64,000 bases of DNA, from NCBI GenBank assembly GCA_036365455.1, contig JAWQUS010000009.1, forward strand, positions 712,001 through 776,000, read 5' to 3'. The translations under genes and the position numbers were made by a program. Below, piece after piece: positions 42,413-52,669 of this stretch (its first letter is position 1; each line of letters begins with the position of its first letter). The notes below the pieces were generated by a model. The model was not told the DNA's origin. It saw only the letters and a list, made by a program, of their open reading frames with translations, and did not search any database. Source of the DNA: Macrosoma leucophasiata (taxonomy: Eukaryota; Arthropoda; Insecta; Lepidoptera; Hedylidae).

Positions 42413-42790
42413 GGTGACAGTAAAAACCCTAATAATTATAGACCGGTATCTGTTTGGTCCGATCTTAGTAAAGTGTTTAAAAAGCTGATGCTTACTTATT
42501 TGCTGCAACATTTTAGTACAAATTAACATCTTACAAGACCAGCAATTTGGTTTTACAAAAGGCCGTTGTACAACTGATGCCGGTGTTGTTTTAGTAAAAC
42601 ATATTTTTGAAGTTTGAGAGGATTCAGAAGATGCTATAGATCTATTTGCAACTTTTCAAAGGTTTTTGACTGATCACAATACATTAACTCAAAAACTGGA
42701 TCATTATGGATTTGGAAATAAAACCCTCCAATTTCACAAATGTAACAACAATTGTACAAATGGGTCTTAAACAGGGTTCAATATAAAGAC
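42413..42790 (+). pseudogene. Jockey-like reverse transcriptase fragment
   Basis: Reads GDSKNPNNYRPVSVWSDLSK, VFKKLMLTYLLQHF, a stop and shift, QQFGFTKGRCTTDAGVVLVK, then HIFEV-stop-EDSEDAIDLFATFQRF and LTQKLDHYGFGNKTLQF. NYRPVS, the KxxE-type fingers, QFGF.KGR.TTDA and the D-FA-F palm remnant are typical of Jockey/CR1-like reverse transcriptases. The palm aspartate motif is damaged. The active-site YADD part is not reached. Confidence 0.75.
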
Positions 42791-43069
42791 TATTTCTGTT
42801 TAGTTAAGATTTTATAGATCTTAAGGATCAATTTGTATTGTTGGAATAAACTTATACTTTTTAGATATATTTAGCTAAACATCCGATTAATCTCTTACGA
42901 ATTGAAACTTGAATAAATAGATAAACGTCCAAAAATCCTACATAAAAGTCGTAAAATTCAGTCAATCTAGAACATCAAGGAAGTTTAAACCTTACGAAAT
43001 CAGTTTACATGTATGAAAATATTAATGGATGTAAAATAAGTCAGAGAACTTTAATTACAATCGAGTTTT
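42791..43069. other. No gene recognised
   Basis: AT-rich spacer. Confidence 0.4.
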
Positions 43070-43542
43070 ACTGGTGGTAGAGCTCCAGTGACGGAGCTCG
43101 CGGGCGTAGGCACCACCGCATTACCTAATATACTTGCCGCTAAATGGTAGTGTTCAGCACTATCGTGTTCCGGTCAGGTGGTAATGTACAGCCCTGTAAT
43201 TTCCGGCACAGAGGCATAACACCTTAGGCCTCAGGAGTGGTTAACGCATTTGAATTTTGACCTCGGTCTTTGTGTAAGTGTCTATAGGCGGCAGTCATCA
43301 ATTAACATTAGTTTATGACATTTAGTTTTATCTTAGTGATATTCTTGACTTTAAATATATTTTTTATCTTGTTTGACATGTATATCAATTGTTATTCGCT
43401 TTGATTTATTTTGTTTGTTTTTGACGTGTCATAAGAGGTGCCTGTCACCCTAAATGAATAAATGAGTTTCTGATTCTGATTCTGATTCTGAACATCAATT
43501 TGAACTGCATGCTTGTTAGCCACTTCCATCATATAAAAAAGA
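43070..43542 (+). mobile_element. Family A copy split by a short retroelement
   Basis: 43070-43308 (actggtggtagagctccagt to atcaattaacat) continues at 43491-43542 (aacatcaatttgaactgcat to catataaaaaag). Confidence 0.88.
43309..43490 (+). mobile_element. 182-bp retroelement end with (TTCTGA)n tail
   Basis: Flanked by the 5-bp TSD aacat (43304-43308, 43491-43495), present once in family A. It ends aatgaataaatgagtttctg, then attctgattctgattctg: a polyadenylation-like aataaa and a hexamer tail, as in 5'-truncated LINEs or SINEs. It has no coding part. Confidence 0.75.
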
Positions 43543-44029
43543 GATGTTTTGCGTTCCACTCTTTTTGCCTTTTCCGTAAGAATGAAAGAAGCATGAAGAT
43601 TCATTCAGAAAAACTGACACGGCTTCCAACCTGACATTACATTTCTTTCATTACAACTAGGTACTGTTGTTCCACTAAAAACAACACAAGTCCCTAACAA
43701 ATTAACAGACTTTCATAACTATGAAATGATTCCAATTATTATTGTTCTATTCAGGCAGAATCCCACGAAATGTTTCCTGAATGCATTGTATTGTACCCAT
43801 TGTCAGAGTTTCACGTTTACGATTATTGCGTATTCATAAATCGTTGCGCTCTTTTTAAACTTTATTGTGCTCGGATTTTTTTCACGTTTTAGTATCGATA
43901 GTAAATCCGAGGCTGTTGTTTTAAAAGCTACCCGGGATTATAAAAGCTATCCGGGATTATTGACATAAAATCGGCCTGTATTTTGCAGGTGTTTTGCGTA
44001 GCGCAAAATTGTCAAGGATATGACGAGAT
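43543..44029. other. No gene recognised
   Basis: Contains a short duplication aagctacccgggattata / aagctatccgggattat at 43926-43960. Nothing else supportable. Confidence 0.45.
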
Positions 44030-44062
44030 AATCTTGCACCTGTGTAGTACAGGTGCAAGATT
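44030..44062. repeat. Perfect 14-bp-stem hairpin
   Basis: aatcttgcacctgt (44030-44043), loop gtagt, then acaggtgcaagatt. A second small palindrome, ttttgcg/cgcaaaa, lies 20 bp upstream (43991-44009). Neither is followed by features of a bacterial-style terminator or known RNA. Confidence 0.85.
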
Positions 44063-44500
44063 TTTCGTCCTTAACAGAGAAAGTGTTAAAAAAAAACTAC
44101 TCTTCTACTTCGTAATATTCGATGGCGTCGGGACGTGGAGACCTTACCACCCTCTGACCGAAGAAATATCTCTTCCACTAGAGCAGTGATTCCCAAAGTC
44201 CATATAGACCCCCTGGGGTCCATGGGACTCGATGGGGGTCTACGTAGGCGTGAATTAAATTTGGAAATATGAGAATGTGATATAAATGTAGCAGGGAGGA
44301 AACCAGAAAAAAAAATGAAAGGGTCTACAAGAAAAAATTGTTTGGGAACCTCTGCACTAGAGGATAATTCTGCCGCTAGTGCAGTAAGTCAACCAAACAA
44401 TTATTGTCAAACCGTGCCGTTGGGCGGTAGTAAGTGTTATAACTCAAGACGAGCAGCAGCGTCCTGCGATAAAACCATCGCCACTGTGATCTGTAATTTT
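44063..44500. other. Unassigned DNA with short internal repeats
   Basis: 44200-44360 resembles a fragment of a moth repeat (cccaaagtccatatagaccc ... aaattgtttgggaacctctg); the reverse occurs near 47530-47580 (agaggttcccaaactatttt). No gene. Confidence 0.45.
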
Positions 44501-44787
44501 ACTGGTGGTAGAGCTCCAGTGACGGAGCTCGCGGGCGTAGGCACCACCGCACTACCTAATATACTTGCCGCTAAATGGTAGTGTTCAGCACTATCGTGTT
44601 CCGATCAGGTGGTAATGTACGGCCCTGTAATTTCCGGCACAGAGGCAACACCTTAGGCCTCAGGAGTGGTAACGCATCTGCATTTGACATCGGTCTTTGT
44701 GTGGGTGTCTATAGGCTGCAGTCATCACTTAACATCAATGTGAACTGCATGCTTGTTTGCCAATTCCTTCACATATAAAAAAAAAAA
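44501..44787 (+). mobile_element. Family A copy, full length, young
   Basis: actggtggtagagctccagt to cttcacatataaaaaaaaaa. Close to consensus. Confidence 0.92.
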
Positions 44788-45172
44788 TCGCTTTTCGCTA
44801 ACACGCATGCCAACCGTCGGGAATCGGGATCACAGTATACTATATAAAAAGATAAAGATGTATATTTGCTGTGTTAATAGCTTTTAAGATAGCTCATTTA
44901 CCATTCTGCACTCACGTGGCTGAAATGAGTTCGCAATGCAAACCGTTGCATGGCAACCTCCCTTGGGTTCAGTTTAAGAGAATGGCGAAACTGTGTAGCG
45001 AATTAATGGCACCATTTGATACAGTAATTTGGCATGGTATGTAAAACGTTTTGGTGCAGAATAAAGTTATAATATAATTTAATAAACCATATTTTCTTTC
45101 TTATTTCTGTAGTATTTCATCTCAAGCTTTCAGATGTATTGATCCTTATTAATAAAAGTCACGGATCACTTT
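44788..45172. other. Repeat related to 49930-50110; no gene
   Basis: 44890-45020 (agctcatttaccattctgca, cctcccttgggttcagttta) is a diverged relative of 49945-50035 (agctcattcaccatgctgca, tccctcgggtccagtctggg). Family unknown. Confidence 0.5.
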
Positions 45173-45459
45173 ACTGATGGTAGAGCTCCAGTGACGGTGC
45201 TCGCGGGCGTAGGCATCACCGCATTACCTAATATACTTGCCGCTAAATGGTAGTGTTTAGTACTATCGTGTTCCGGTCAGGTGGTAATGTACGGCCCTGT
45301 AATTTCCGGCACAGAGACATAACACCTTAGGCCTCAGGAGTGGTAACGCATCTGCATTTTGACCTCGGTCTTTGTGTGGGTGTCTATAGGCTGCAGTCAT
45401 CACTTAACATCAATGTGAACTGCATGCTTGTGTGCCACTTCCTTTACATAAAAAAAAAG
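45173..45459 (+). mobile_element. Family A copy, full length
   Basis: actgatggtagagctccagt to cctttacataaaaaaaaa. Confidence 0.92.
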
Positions 45460-45568
45460 AACAGTCCAAGAACAATCAGAAATCAATTGTCATATTTTTC
45501 TGTCGGTTTGAGTGATAATAAAATATGTTTACTAATCTATAATTTCAAATTCCTAAAACGCTATACAC

Positions 45569-45640
45569 CAAGTGTAGCTGAGTGGTAAAGCGGCTGGACC
45601 TGTGGTCGCAGGTTCGTTTCCTGCCTAAAGTCAAATTTTT
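45569..45640 (+). mobile_element. Family D2 SINE, anticodon arm deleted
   Basis: caagtgtagctgagtggtaa, gcggctggacctgtggtcgc, ggttcgtttcctgcctaaag, then tcaaatttttctttccg. About 12 bp of the anticodon arm are missing compared with 36297-36370. Confidence 0.75.
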
Positions 45641-45876
45641 CTTTCCGTTTTTTCTTTAATTTCTAAAGTTCACTCGCATGTGTTATTGCGAAAAATAAAT
45701 AGAACAGCTAAACATCAAGTTGCGAGGACATAATGTCATAGGGGTTGTAAACAAACCAATGTAAACGTGTCGTCCACATGTCACTTCTAGTCATTTGTGG
45801 TTTTGTTTACTATATTAGTGACGTCATATGACAGGTAATCAAAACCACCAAAATACAAAAAATATTTTTACGGCCT

Positions 45877-46188
45877 CGGTAGCCTAGTGGTAGCAGGCCA
45901 CTACTACTACGCTGAGGTCCTGGGTTCGATTCCCGGGTAGGGGGTTATCAGAGATAATGGTGAAAAAGCTTTATCTCTGGTTCTATTGGGATTTTTCCAT
46001 TTTCTTGAAATTTCCCAGTACCTCGAAGTTTGGTAATGTGTCCGGAAATGTCAACAGGCTCGCCACCTGTTACATGGGCCAAAACGTAACCGGCGAATCG
46101 TGGGTGTTTGCAAGTATGCTTGAATTCATGCATTTACCTCTGCCTACCCCTTCGGGGATTACAGGCGTGAAGTTACGTTACGTTACGT
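45877..46188 (+). mobile_element. Family B SINE, intact with TSD
   Basis: Flanked by a perfect 14-bp TSD, tatttttacggcct (45863-45876 and 46189-46202). Head tagcctagtggtagcaggcc with B-box gggttcgattcccggg. The end cttcggggattacaggcgtg, then aagttacgttacgttacg, is a (GTTAC)n tail. The best full-length B in the window. Confidence 0.95.
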
Positions 46189-46202
46189 TATTTTTACGGC
46201 CT

Positions 46203-47100
46203 ACTAAAATAATATTGAAGTTTAAAAAGTGTCTAGTTGCCTAGACAATGCAACTGACAAAGACAGAGTATGATATAGCGTGCGCATTCCGATTCTAAAG
46301 ACTTGACCACTACTCGAAAGATAAAATCCTGACGAACTCATATTTCACCGTCATCCAACTTGAACGACCGTCAATCATTCAACCAGACGCTCCATAAGGC
46401 CGCAGACAGGTGCCAAAAAAAAAACTTACTCGAATAAAAACCACCGCGAACGAGACAATCGATCAAGCTGCTACTTTGCATCGTCCCTCGTTTATTTCAC
46501 TCGGAATGTTCGACACAGTCTTCTATATCGAATGTTTGTTCAGTGCAAATTATCCGCTACTGACTTACAGCGACGGGATTTTTAAACAAGTAATTCAGCT
46601 GGTTTAATGCGATATATTTTCGTAATACGCTGCAGGTTTTGTGGCTAAGAGGTTTTACTGGTGGTAGAATTCAAATGACTACCGTTAGCTATGCCAAAGA
46701 GCTATTTGGTATGAGCACATTGCGGACACTCCGCCAAAACTCCATACAGAAGTTTAATTTGGTCTCTATTACACAGCCATGAATCAGTGACGTGTACTAA
46801 CACGTGCACTTGTGTGCGTAGCACGTATAAAATACCAACCGTCGCCCATAAGAGGGGAGGTGGCTGGGTGATGCGGGGAAATCGGGCGGAACGTCGAAGT
46901 GTCCATTCTATACGTAGTATTATTACATATTCTCTGGTATGGGTACCACTATAATGAATACTTAATTAATGCATCCTCAAATAATCAGAACTATAGAATT
47001 CTCTTTAAGTGGTTAGTTACAGTCATGTATACCAGTAAAGAAGCGAAAGATATAGCCCGTATATATCAGAAGTGGAAGTTATTTACTGGTTTGTTTGTTT
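46203..47100. other. No gene; repeat scraps
   Basis: Contains the MITE scrap at 46242, the repeat shared with 41495 (46447-46530), and the first 20 bases of family A at 46651. A patch near 46800-46890 (ataagaggggaggtggctgg) is unassigned. Confidence 0.5.
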
Positions 47101-47370
47101 ACTGGTGGTAGAGCTCCAGTGACGGAGCTCGCGGGCGTAGGCACCACCGCATTACCTGATATACTTACCGCTAAACGGTAGTGTTCAGCACTATTGTGTT
47201 CCGGTCAGGTGGTAATGTACGGCCCTGTAATTATAGGCAAAGAGGTAAAACAACTTAGGCCTCAGGAGTGGTAGCGCATCTGCATTTTGACCTTGGTCTT
47301 TGTGTGGGTGTCAATAGGCTGCAGTCATCACATAACATCAATGTGAACTGCATGCTTATTTGCCACTTCA
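47101..47370 (+). mobile_element. Family A copy lacking the A-tail
   Basis: actggtggtagagctccagt to cttatttgccacttca. Confidence 0.9.
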
Positions 47371-48150
47371 GTGTACATTCAGTAGTAATATAACGCTAAG
47401 AAGACTAATACGCTAAAAGATACGAAACAAACGGACAATTTCTCTCACCACTTAGAGTGGTTAAAGCAACGATACAAGCACTTACTAACTGCTTTTTATC
47501 GTTGGTCTTTTGCTTGTATTGTCTTTGGTTAAGCCAGAGGTTCCCAAACTATTTTTCTTGTAGACTCCTTTCAATTTTTTTCTGGTTTTGGTTAATACAT
47601 TTATACTAACATTTATATCACTTTCCCATATATCCCATTTATTCCAATGTATAACCTGTCTAAAGTTTCATCCAAATCCGTCCAAAAGTTTTTTGTGAAC
47701 GAGTATCAAACATCCATCCATACATCTGTCCATACTCCCAAACTTTCGTATTTATGAATAATATTAGTAGATTTAGACTAAAAAATGAATTAGAGGTTCC
47801 TAATTTTGAGTGATCGGTGATGGTATGTCGCCCATGAGAACATCTACATAAAAATCTGAATCCTAGTACATCCATAAGTTACCTAACATTTTCTGAACAG
47901 GACACCTTTTTGACGCAGCCGTGAGGCACATAATTACATATAAGTTTGTACCTAATAATTTTAGAAACTGTATTTTGTGTTACCTACGTTTAATGTCTGT
48001 TTTAATTATGTGCCTTATTGTTATGTCAAATATATGTTTCTTTCCTTTCCTTTCCATAATGCTGTGATCCGAATCCTTCGATAACTTCGAGTTGATTGCT
48101 TTATATCACCTGTTAGCATTTAGTTAGTTAGTAAATAAGTAGTAACATAC
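47371..48150. other. Unassigned, with a Helitron-like 5' end
   Basis: 47645-47772 read in reverse begins TCTACTAATATTATTCATAA and continues cgaaagtttgggagtatgga, ending with gtccaaaagttttttgtgaa in the plus sense: a common moth Helitron 5' module. The rest is unassigned. Confidence 0.5.
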
Positions 48151-48459
48151 GTAACTTCACGCCTGTAATCCCCGAAGGGGTAGGCAGAGGTAAATGCATG
48201 CATTCAAGCATACATGCAAACACCCACGATTCGCCGGTTACGTTTTGGCCCATGTAACAGGTGGCGAGCCTGTTGACATCTCCGGGCACATTACCAAACT
48301 TTGAGGTACTGGGAAATTTCCAGAAAATGGAAAAATCCCAATAGAACCAGAGACAAAGGCTTTTTCAACATTATCTCTGATAACCCCCTACCCGGGAATC
48401 GAACCCAGGACCTCAGCGTAGTAGTAGTGGCCTGCTACCACTACGCTACCGAGGCAGTT
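48151..48459 (-). mobile_element. Family B SINE, full length (unit 1)
   Basis: gtaacttcacgcctgtaatc to acgctaccgaggcagtt. Confidence 0.92.
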
Positions 48460-48777
48460 AAGTAGTAACATCAGGACAATAAATACTAATAAATAATTAA
48501 ATAGCCTTCAACTCATTAACCTCACTCTTTGTCAAACTGTCTTTGCAAAGGAACACGGGACGGGAATCATAAACACAGCTCCTGTTCCAAAGTTAATTAG
48601 AAATTTAATGCTGCCACCCGACACCCGACCCGTTTCGGGACAAAGCCTATCCGCTGGCCTTTCCAACGAATTTATTAGACTTTTTTATTTGGTAGCGTAA
48701 CAACAAAAGAGCGTGGAATTTATTCTCACCTCGTGTGTGGCTGAAATACGGCTCAATCGGTTGAAAATATTTTGAAG
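48460..48777. other. Single-copy-like spacer within unit 1
   Basis: No feature recognised; the same stretch recurs in unit 2. Confidence 0.5.
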
Positions 48778-49157
48778 ATTTTTCTTTCCATTTTTCTTTA
48801 AAAATAAAATATATTTCACAAGCATGTGTTAATGCGAAATAATATAAAACAATTATTTAGGGTAAAAGCGACTTCTTTACGATATTCAATAAACTGAAAA
48901 GTCTATTATATCGGTTGCCTAACTAGCATAGTTGGTAATAGATGGCGCTGCTGCTACCATAAAGCAATGCTATAGATGTGAAGGAAAGATTTGACAAATC
49001 GGGCAGGGCTTCAGTAGCTCAATTGGAAGAGCGGCTGGACTAGATTCCCAGTAGGTCGCGAGTTCGAGCCTCGCCTGAAGTCAAAATTTTCTTTCCATTT
49101 TTCTTTAAAAATAAAATATATTTCACAAGCATGTGTTAATGCGAAATAATATAAAAC
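48778..49157 (+). mobile_element. Family D element, complete with terminal repeats and TSD
   Basis: 380 bp, bounded by the 13-bp TSD aaatattttgaag (48765-48777, 49158-49170). The first 73 bp (48778-48850) and last 72 bp (49086-49157) are nearly identical direct repeats: ttctttccatttttctttaa ... acaagcatgtgttaatgcga ... aataatataaaac. Between them are a 156-bp body (gtaaaagcgacttctttacg, atagatggcgctgctgctac, aatcgggcag) and a tRNA-Lys-like unit at 49007-49082. That unit has D-arm tagctcaattggaagagc, acceptor-type ends gcttca/tgaagtc and a T-arm-like gcgagttcgagcctcgcc. No protein is coded. It is unlike LTR elements (TSD too long, no TG..CA ends) and unlike ordinary SINEs (tRNA part at the 3' side). 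Confidence 0.9.
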
Positions 49158-49331
49158 AAATATTTTGAAGGTTAACATTTATGTACGTGTTGTTTTTATG
49201 GCTATACTAATGCAATAATCGCAACGTTTTCAAAGATTTGTAACTTTGAAACAAAAATTGAATGAATACTTTCCTTAAAAGTATTTCATAACATAAAATA
49301 TAGATTCACTACCACTAAATAAAATAATTTT

Positions 49332-49799
49332 ACTGGTGGTAGAGCTCCAGTGACGGAGCTCGCGGGCGTAGGCACCACCGCATTACCTAATATACCTGCC
49401 GCTAAATGGTAGTGTTCAACACTATCGTGTTCCGGTCAGGTGGTAATGTACGGCCCTGTAATTTCCGGCACAGAAGCATAACACCTTAGGCCTCAGGAGT
49501 GGCAGCGCATCTGCATTTTGACCTCTGGTCATTGTGTGGGTGTCTATAGGCTGCAGTCATCACTTAACATCAATGTGAACTACATGCTTGTTTGCCACTT
49601 TCAATACATTAAAAAAAAAAGGTGGTAATGTACGGCCCTGTAATTTCCGGCACAGAGGCATAAGACCTTAGGCCTCAGGAGTGGTAACGCATCTGCATAT
49701 TGACCTTGATATTTGTGTGGGTGTCTATAGGCTGCAGTCATCACTTAACATCAATGTGAACTGCATGCTTGTTTACCACTTCCATTACATAAAAAAAAA
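49332..49799 (+). mobile_element. Family A copy plus joined A 3' half (unit 1)
   Basis: Full copy 49332-49620 (actggtggtagagctccagt to aatacattaaaaaaaaaa), then 49621-49799, which begins at ggtggtaatgtacggccctg and ends in its own A-tail. The second part is a 5'-truncated A that used the first A-tail as landing site. Confidence 0.92.
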
Positions 49800-50235
49800 A
49801 TAATAAGTTACTTTTGTAAGCTTATGCATTTTATATATTCGTGAAACAAAGAATTTTGAGTCAATGCCAACATCGTTGCATCTTTTGACAGCATCGACAA
49901 AGCACTCTTTGCTGTCATAATAACTTTTAATGGAGTTTTAATGGAGCTCATTCACCATGCTGCACTTACACCAAAATGTGGGTACAGCGGACCGCGGCAT
50001 AGGGATCTCCCTCGGGTCCAGTCTGGGGAGAGTGGGGTTGCGAAATAATGATGAGGGTTTATAAGACGTCTCAGTGTGTATGTAATGAAACCGGGAATCC
50101 ACCTAGTTGTACTAAATCTGGGAATGTGTATGTGTTTTGCGTGAATTAGTAAATTAAACAAAGATGAAATTAAGAATGTAAATTGTTTGTTTATACCCTG
50201 AGTGATTTAAAAGATAGTCACTATTAAATCTACGA

Positions 50236-50585
50236 GCAAATGTCCCCCATAGAGCAACACGGGCTTCCGGCCGCGGCAGACCGGAGAGAAGTAATAAACG
50301 CTATGGCTGTTTATCACCGTTGCAAACCAGTCTGTCATTTTTTGCGGGGGGAAAAAATTACACACTGTTTTGCAGTTTGCGTGCGCAACACACGCACACT
50401 GCAAAATTCGTCTATTACTTCGAAACTCACACCTAGACTTTAACAAAATACAGAAACAATTTCACGCACACATTTAAACATCTAGGCGACAGGTATATAC
50501 TCATTTGGGCTTGTACTTTGACAGAGGGGAAGCCTGCATATGGCTACTCCCCTCCGGTGTTGCTCTATGCTGTCCCCTTATCTTT
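50236..50585. repeat. Inverted-repeat segment, element unknown (unit 1)
   Basis: catagagcaacac at 50249 and gtgttgctctatg at 50557 are perfect inverted copies, with ccccc/gggga-type edges outside. Between them: a gcagtttgcgtgcgcaacac, gcacactgcaaaa mini-inverted repeat. No coding sense. Probably a non-autonomous element. Confidence 0.5.
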
Positions 50586-50791
50586 TTTTTTATTCAAAAA
50601 TGTAGAGAAAGCTAAGAATAAGTATAAAATTAAGGGATGACTAAAATTTTTGGAAGTTATACAATATTTGATACTGTACCTACTGCGTGACAATTATTTC
50701 TAATTTTAACCTTCGATATAAATAATAGTTTTCTATTAATGTTTACTGACGAATCCACTAAATAATTACATATTATTATTATTATTATTTA

Positions 50792-51079
50792 TTTTTTTTT
50801 ATGTTATGGAAGTGGCAAACAAGCATGCAGTTCACATTGATGTTAAGTGATGACTGCAGCCTATAGACACCCACACAAAGACCAAGGTCAAAATGCAGAT
50901 GCGTTGCCACTCCTGAGGCCTAAGGTGTAATGCCTCTGTGCCGGAAATTACAGGGCCGTACATTACCACCTGACCGGAACACGATAGTGCTGAACACTAC
51001 CATTTAGCGGCAAGTATATTAGGTAATGCGGTGGTGCCTACGCCCGCGAGCTCCGTCACTGAAGCTCTACCACCAGTGA
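50792..51079 (-). mobile_element. Family A copy, full length (unit 1)
   Basis: ttttttttatgttatggaag to ctctaccaccagtgaaa. Confidence 0.92.
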
Positions 51080-51488
51080 AAATTATTAAGAAGATCTACT
51101 TATTTCTTGAAACTTACGTTAGCTTCATCAAAAATAAAATCAATATTATGTAGATATGTTTGACTTGCTTTAAACAACAAATAATTGCTCTTTATCAATG
51201 ATGTGAGCCAATCATAACTCATCCAAGTTCCCAACAAAGCAATTTGTGGCCGAGACATCTACAATTTGACTGAGATATACGCTTAAATCTAATACCCTTA
51301 GTTCTAGTTGCTCTTTGACGAGTATAATCGAGTTTTGAAGACCTCTATCGCTTAAATGGGAACATGAAATAACATTTCGACAACTATCCTAAAACATGTC
51401 ATTTCGACGGACGTTTATTTTTTTGTGTTATTAAATAGGTTATGATCCCTAACCTAATTTTTACGCAACTTTATAATCTAGAGGTTAC

Positions 51489-51797
51489 GTAACTTCACGC
51501 CTGTAATCCCCGAAGGGGTAGGCAGAGGTAAATGCATGCATTCAAGCATACATGCAAACACCCACGATTCGCCGGTTACGCTTTGGCCCATGTAACAGGT
51601 GGCGAGCCTGTTGACATCTCCGGGCACATTACCAAACTTTGAGGTACTGGGAAATTTCCAGAAAATGGAAAAATCCCAATAGAACCAGAGACAAAGGCTT
51701 TTTCAACATTATCTCTGATAACCCCCTACCCGGGAATCGAACCCAGGACCTCAGCGTAGTAGTAGTGGCCTGCTACCACTACGCTACCGAGGCAGTT
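51489..51797 (-). mobile_element. Family B SINE (unit 2)
   Basis: Copy of 48151-48459. Confidence 0.92.
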
Positions 51798-52115
51798 AAG
51801 TAGTAACATCAGGACAATAAATACTAATAAATAATTAAATAGCCTTCAACTCATTAACCTCACTCTTTGTCAAACTGTCTTTGCAAAGGAACACGGGACG
51901 GGAATCATAAACACAGCTCCTGTTCCAAAGTTAATTAGAAATTTAATGCTGCCACCCGACACCCGACCCGTTTCGGGACAAAGCCTATCCGCTGGCCTTT
52001 CCAACGAATTTATTAGACTTTTTTATTTGGTAGCGTAACAACAAAAGAGCGTGGAATTTATTCTCACCTCGTGTGTGGCTGAAATACGGCTCAATCGGTT
52101 GAAAATATTTTGAAG

Positions 52116-52495
52116 ATTTTTCTTTCCATTTTTCTTTAAAAATAAAATATATTTCACAAGCATGTGTTAATGCGAAATAATATAAAACAATTATTTAGGG
52201 TAAAAGCGACTTCTTTACGATATTCAATAAACTGAAAAGTCTATTATATCGGTTGCCTAACTAGCATAGTTGGTAATAGATGGCGCTGCTGCTACCATAA
52301 AGCAATGCTATAGATGTGAAGGAAAGATTTGACAAATCGGGCAGGGCTTCAGTAGCTCAATTGGAAGAGCGGCTGGACTAGATTCCCAGTAGGTCGCGAG
52401 TTCGAGCCTCGCCTGAAGTCAAAATTTTCTTTCCATTTTTCTTTAAAAATAAAATATATTTCACAAGCATGTGTTAATGCGAAATAATATAAAAC
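52116..52495 (+). mobile_element. Family D element with TSD (unit 2)
   Basis: Copy of 48778-49157; the tRNA-like unit is at 52345-52420. Duplicated with its TSD, so not an independent insertion. Confidence 0.9.
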
Positions 52496-52669
52496 AAATA
52501 TTTTGAAGGTTAACATTTATGTACGTGTTGTTTTTATGGCTATACTAATGCAATAATCGCAACGTTTTCAAAGATTTGTAACTTTGAAACAAAAATTGAA
52601 TGAATACTTTCCTTAAAAGTATTTCATAACATAAAATATAGATTCACTACCACTAAATAAAATAATTTT

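Larger units (their letters stand above)
48151..51488. repeat. Tandem duplication, unit 1 (3338 bp)
   Basis: Repeated almost base for base at 51489-54815. Both units contain, in order, B (-), D (+), A (+) plus an A 3' half, an inverted-repeat segment, and A (-). Unit 1 ends ctagaggtt and passes straight into unit 2 (acgtaacttcac). Confidence 0.97.

Noticed and set aside
49007..49082. A functional tRNA gene (Lys-like)
   Set aside because: The same unit recurs at least eight times as part of family D. The acceptor and anticodon stems have mismatches, and it is embedded in a retroelement with TSDs.
48778..49157. A miniature LTR retrotransposon (TRIM)
   Set aside because: The terminal repeats do not start TG or end CA, and the 11-15 bp TSDs are longer than the 4-6 bp left by LTR integrases. 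No primer-binding site was seen just after the left repeat.
50207..50446. Paired open frames on both strands, repeated at 53545-53775
   Set aside because: The frames differ between the two duplication units through small indels, and they overlap the inverted-repeat segment. No protein family is recognisable.
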